DNA of 64,000 nucleotides. Origin: Salinibacterium sp. TMP30 (GTDB lineage Bacteria > Actinomycetota > Actinomycetes > Actinomycetales > Microbacteriaceae). The notes below the pieces were generated by a model. It ran no database searches. It was not told the origin of the DNA and worked only from the letters and a program-made list of their open reading frames with translations. A program made the translations under genes and the position numbers. The stretch spans positions 682,001-746,000 of the forward strand of contig NZ_CP151642.1 in assembly GCF_038397785.1 (NCBI RefSeq). Direction: 5' to 3'. The stretch's first letter is position 1. Each line of letters opens with the position of its first letter. Shown here in pieces: positions 61,947 through 64,000 of this stretch.

Positions 61947-62939
61947 ATGAGCGCGCCCCAGTCGACCCCCAGCATCTCGGTGGCCCTGTGCACGCACAAT
62001 GGCGCCGCTTACATCGACGACCAACTCGTCAGCATTCTCGAGCAGGTGCCAGCGCCGCAGCAGCTTGTGGTGTCGGATGATGCCTCCAGCGATGACACGA
62101 TCGCCCGCGTTCGAGAGGTCGCGGCCCGCTATCCCTCCGTTGAACTCACCGTGTTCGAAAATATTCCGCCGCTGGGTGTGACCAAGAATTTTGAACAAGC
62201 GATTCGTGCGTGCACCGGCGAGCTCATCGCGTTGAGCGATCAGGATGATGTGTGGCATGTGGGGAGGCTTGAGCTGTTCGCGGCCGAGTTTACTGCGCGG
62301 CCAGAGGTTTCGCTCATCCACAGTGATGCTCGGCTCGTCGACGCGCACGGGCAGCCACTGGGTCACACGCTTGCCGAGGCACTCGGGGTGAGCGCAGCCG
62401 AGGTGGCGAGCATCCACGCCGGTGACGCGTTTTCAGTGCTGCTGCGACGCAATCTGGTGACCGGTGCCTGCACTGTGTTTCGCCGATCGCTCGTGGAGTA
62501 TGCGGCACCGTTCCCCGCAGGGTGGGTGCATGACGAATGGTTGGGAGTGATTGCGGCCGCGGTCGCTTCAACCGATTTCATTGATCACCCCACGATTGAC
62601 TACCGTCAGCACGGCGCCAACCAAATCGGGGCGACCAAGTTGAGTGTGGCGGGCAAGTTCCGTCGCATGGTTGAACCGCGGCGGGCCCGCAATGCTCGGC
62701 TCGAGGCCAACATGAGCGTGCTTCTCGACCGACTCCAGCGGCTAGGCGCCCGAGTGAGCGACGAAAAAGTGCAGCGCACACTCGCGAAGCTCGATCATGA
62801 ACGCATGCGTAGTTCGCTGCCCGAGGGTCATCTTCGCCGCATTCCCGCAGTAACGCGAGCGTTTCTGGCGGGCAACTATCGGCGGTATAGCCGTGGCCCG
62901 CTCGACGCTGTGCGCGACGTCGTGCAGCCCGTCGACTGA
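61947..62939 (+). CDS. Glycosyltransferase family 2 (rhamnosyltransferase-like), paralogue of the divergent gene
   Basis: 330 residues: ALCTHNGAAYIDDQLVSILEQ, VSDDASSDDT, ALSDQDDVWH, and DYRQHGANQIGA, the same motif set as the gene at 60942-61880, so the pair arose by duplication or share a donor. ATG with TAGTCT 6 nt upstream. Followed by rmlC after 31 nt. Confidence 0.92.
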   Translation: MSAPQSTPSISVALCTHNGAAYIDDQLVSILEQVPAPQQLVVSDDASSDDTIARVREVAARYPSVELTVFENIPPLGVTKNFEQAIRACTGELIALSDQDDVWHVGRLELFAAEFTARPEVSLIHSDARLVDAHGQPLGHTLAEALGVSAAEVASIHAGDAFSVLLRRNLVTGACTVFRRSLVEYAAPFPAGWVHDEWLGVIAAAVASTDFIDHPTIDYRQHGANQIGATKLSVAGKFRRMVEPRRARNARLEANMSVLLDRLQRLGARVSDEKVQRTLAKLDHERMRSSLPEGHLRRIPAVTRAFLAGNYRRYSRGPLDAVRDVVQPVD

Positions 62940-62970
62940 CTTCCACGACTCGCCGGGTAGGATTCCGGGT

Positions 62971-63582
62971 GTGCAGATACGTGAACTCTCGGTGCCCGAT
63001 TCCTACGAAATCACCCCTAAACAATTCGCTGATGACCGCGGCGTTTTCTTGGAGTGGTACCGCTTCGACAAGCTCGAAGAGGTTATCGGTCACCCCCTTG
63101 ACCTTCGGCAGGCCAACACGTCGGTCTCGCAGCGCGGCGTAGTGCGGGGCATCCACTATGCGGATGTTCCTCCCGGGCAGGGCAAATATGTCACTGTTAC
63201 GCACGGTGCCGGCATCGACTTCGTGGTCGACATCCGAGAGGGCTCACCGACGTTTGGTCAGTGGGACTCGGTCATTCTCGACACCGTTGACCGTCGTGCC
63301 GTGTACGTTGCCGAGGGTCTTGGTCATGCTTTCATCGCGCTCACCGACGATGCCACACTCACCTACCTAGTGAGCGACATCTACAAGCCTGGCGCGGAAC
63401 ACGACATCAACGTTCTCGATCCTGAGATTGGTCTCGAATTTCCCCCGGAACTCGGCGACCTCGTGCTCTCACCCAAAGACAAAGAAGCGCCCACTCTTGC
63501 CCAACGGCTAGCCGACGGCTCACTGCCGTCGTACGCTGCCGTAAAGAAGCACTACGAGGCGAACCGAAAGGAACGCAACTAA
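62971..63582 (+). CDS. rmlC: dTDP-4-dehydrorhamnose 3,5-epimerase
   Basis: 203 residues: [15 protein letters not shown], the catalytic His-containing [12 protein letters not shown], and [26 protein letters not shown]. Third step of dTDP-L-rhamnose synthesis. GTG 62971 follows TAGGAT by 7 nt. Stop codon overlaps the rmlA start. Confidence 0.95.
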   Translation: MQIRELSVPDSYEITPKQFADDRGVFLEWYRFDKLEEVIGHPLDLRQANTSVSQRGVVRGIHYADVPPGQGKYVTVTHGAGIDFVVDIREGSPTFGQWDSVILDTVDRRAVYVAEGLGHAFIALTDDATLTYLVSDIYKPGAEHDINVLDPEIGLEFPPELGDLVLSPKDKEAPTLAQRLADGSLPSYAAVKKHYEANRKERN

Positions 63583-64000
63583 TGCGCGGAATCATTTTGG
63601 CCGGCGGCAGCGGAACACGCCTGTGGCCCATTACCAAGGGCATCTCGAAGCAGCTCATGCCCATCTACGACAAGCCGATGGTCTACTACCCTTTGTCGAC
63701 TCTGATGAGTGCGGGCATCCGCGAGATTCTGATTATTACGACACCGGATGACCAACCGCAGTTTCAGCGCTTGCTGGGCGATGGCAGCGAACTGGGCATC
63801 GAGCTGAGCTATGCCGTGCAGCCCTCACCGGATGGTCTCGCGCAGGCGTTCATCATCGGCGAGGAGTTCATCGGCGACGAGAAGGTGGCGCTCGTGCTCG
63901 GTGACAACATCTTCCACGGCGTTGGGCTGGGCTCTAATCTGCGCAAGCATAACGATGTTGATGGTGCGCTGATCTTTGCCTACCACGTGCGTAACCCGCG
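63582..64000 (+). CDS. rmlA: Glucose-1-phosphate thymidylyltransferase (3' end outside window)
   Basis: The first 139 codons are seen; no stop before the edge. [41 protein letters not shown] and [10 protein letters not shown] are RmlA marks. It makes dTDP-glucose from dTTP and glucose-1-phosphate, first step of the rhamnose pathway. Its ATG uses the last base of the rmlC stop. Confidence 0.96.
   Translation, partial: MRGIILAGGSGTRLWPITKGISKQLMPIYDKPMVYYPLSTLMSAGIREILIITTPDDQPQFQRLLGDGSELGIELSYAVQPSPDGLAQAFIIGEEFIGDEKVALVLGDNIFHGVGLGSNLRKHNDVDGALIFAYHVRNP

Overview
The window is a chromosomal segment of a high-GC Gram-positive bacterium, most likely an actinobacterium of the family Microbacteriaceae. 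The reasons are GC-rich codon use, many GTG starts, an acyl-CoA carboxylase with alpha, beta and small epsilon subunits, a RamA-like acetate regulator, LCP-family wall ligase genes, and many promoters whose -10 hexamer lies only 6-7 nt before the start codon (leaderless genes). Apart from one tRNA gene the window is protein-coding. I see no CRISPR array, no complete insertion sequence and no prophage.

Layout. 1-1087: tail of a GH31 glycosidase and a decayed NTF2-like gene. 1088-11560: M24 peptidase, a cupredoxin/lipoprotein/membrane-protein trio, an APC permease, an SDR, a large P-type ATPase with unusual ion-site residues, and a degraded arsenic operon (arsR, arsD, broken arsA). 11566-19966: a DUF421 protein and an alpha-1,6-glucan utilisation cluster (ROK regulator, binding protein, two ABC permeases, cytoplasmic GH66, GH13 alpha-glucosidase). 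20009-27822: a FtsX/MacB-like ABC exporter, an amtB ammonium transporter with a GlnR-like box, pdxH, nhaA, a cysteine-less HesB-like protein and a coiled-coil membrane protein. 27938-31966: a 1265-residue helicase-like protein whose ATPase motifs are degenerate, plus a small partner gene. 32035-36149: mscL, an FmdB-type zinc ribbon, 5-formyl-THF cyclo-ligase, galU, a RimJ-like acetyltransferase and a membrane protein.

36280-41336 is an acetate/propionate module (actP-like symporter, DUF485 partner, propionyl/acetyl-CoA synthetase) divergent from a RamA-like LuxR regulator, followed by tRNA-Ala(CGC). 41505-51457 holds the acyl-CoA carboxylase genes (alpha chain, beta chain, epsilon), maf and birA, split by an RNA methyltransferase and a three-gene signalling operon (response regulator, histidine kinase, kinase-like membrane protein).

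51461-64000 leads into a cell-surface glycopolymer locus: UDP-glucose dehydrogenase, GtrA, purK/purE, an LCP ligase, glycosyltransferases and a complete dTDP-L-rhamnose pathway (rmlD, rmlB, rmlC, and rmlA running off the right edge). galU at 33506 and the UDP-glucose dehydrogenase would provide UDP-glucose and UDP-glucuronate for the same purpose.

The most unusual items are the conserved-looking but catalytically degenerate helicase with its mirror-image divergent promoter region, the cytoplasmic GH66 alpha-1,6-glucan operon, the P-type ATPase without canonical calcium ligands, and the signalling trio with a second kinase-like membrane protein.
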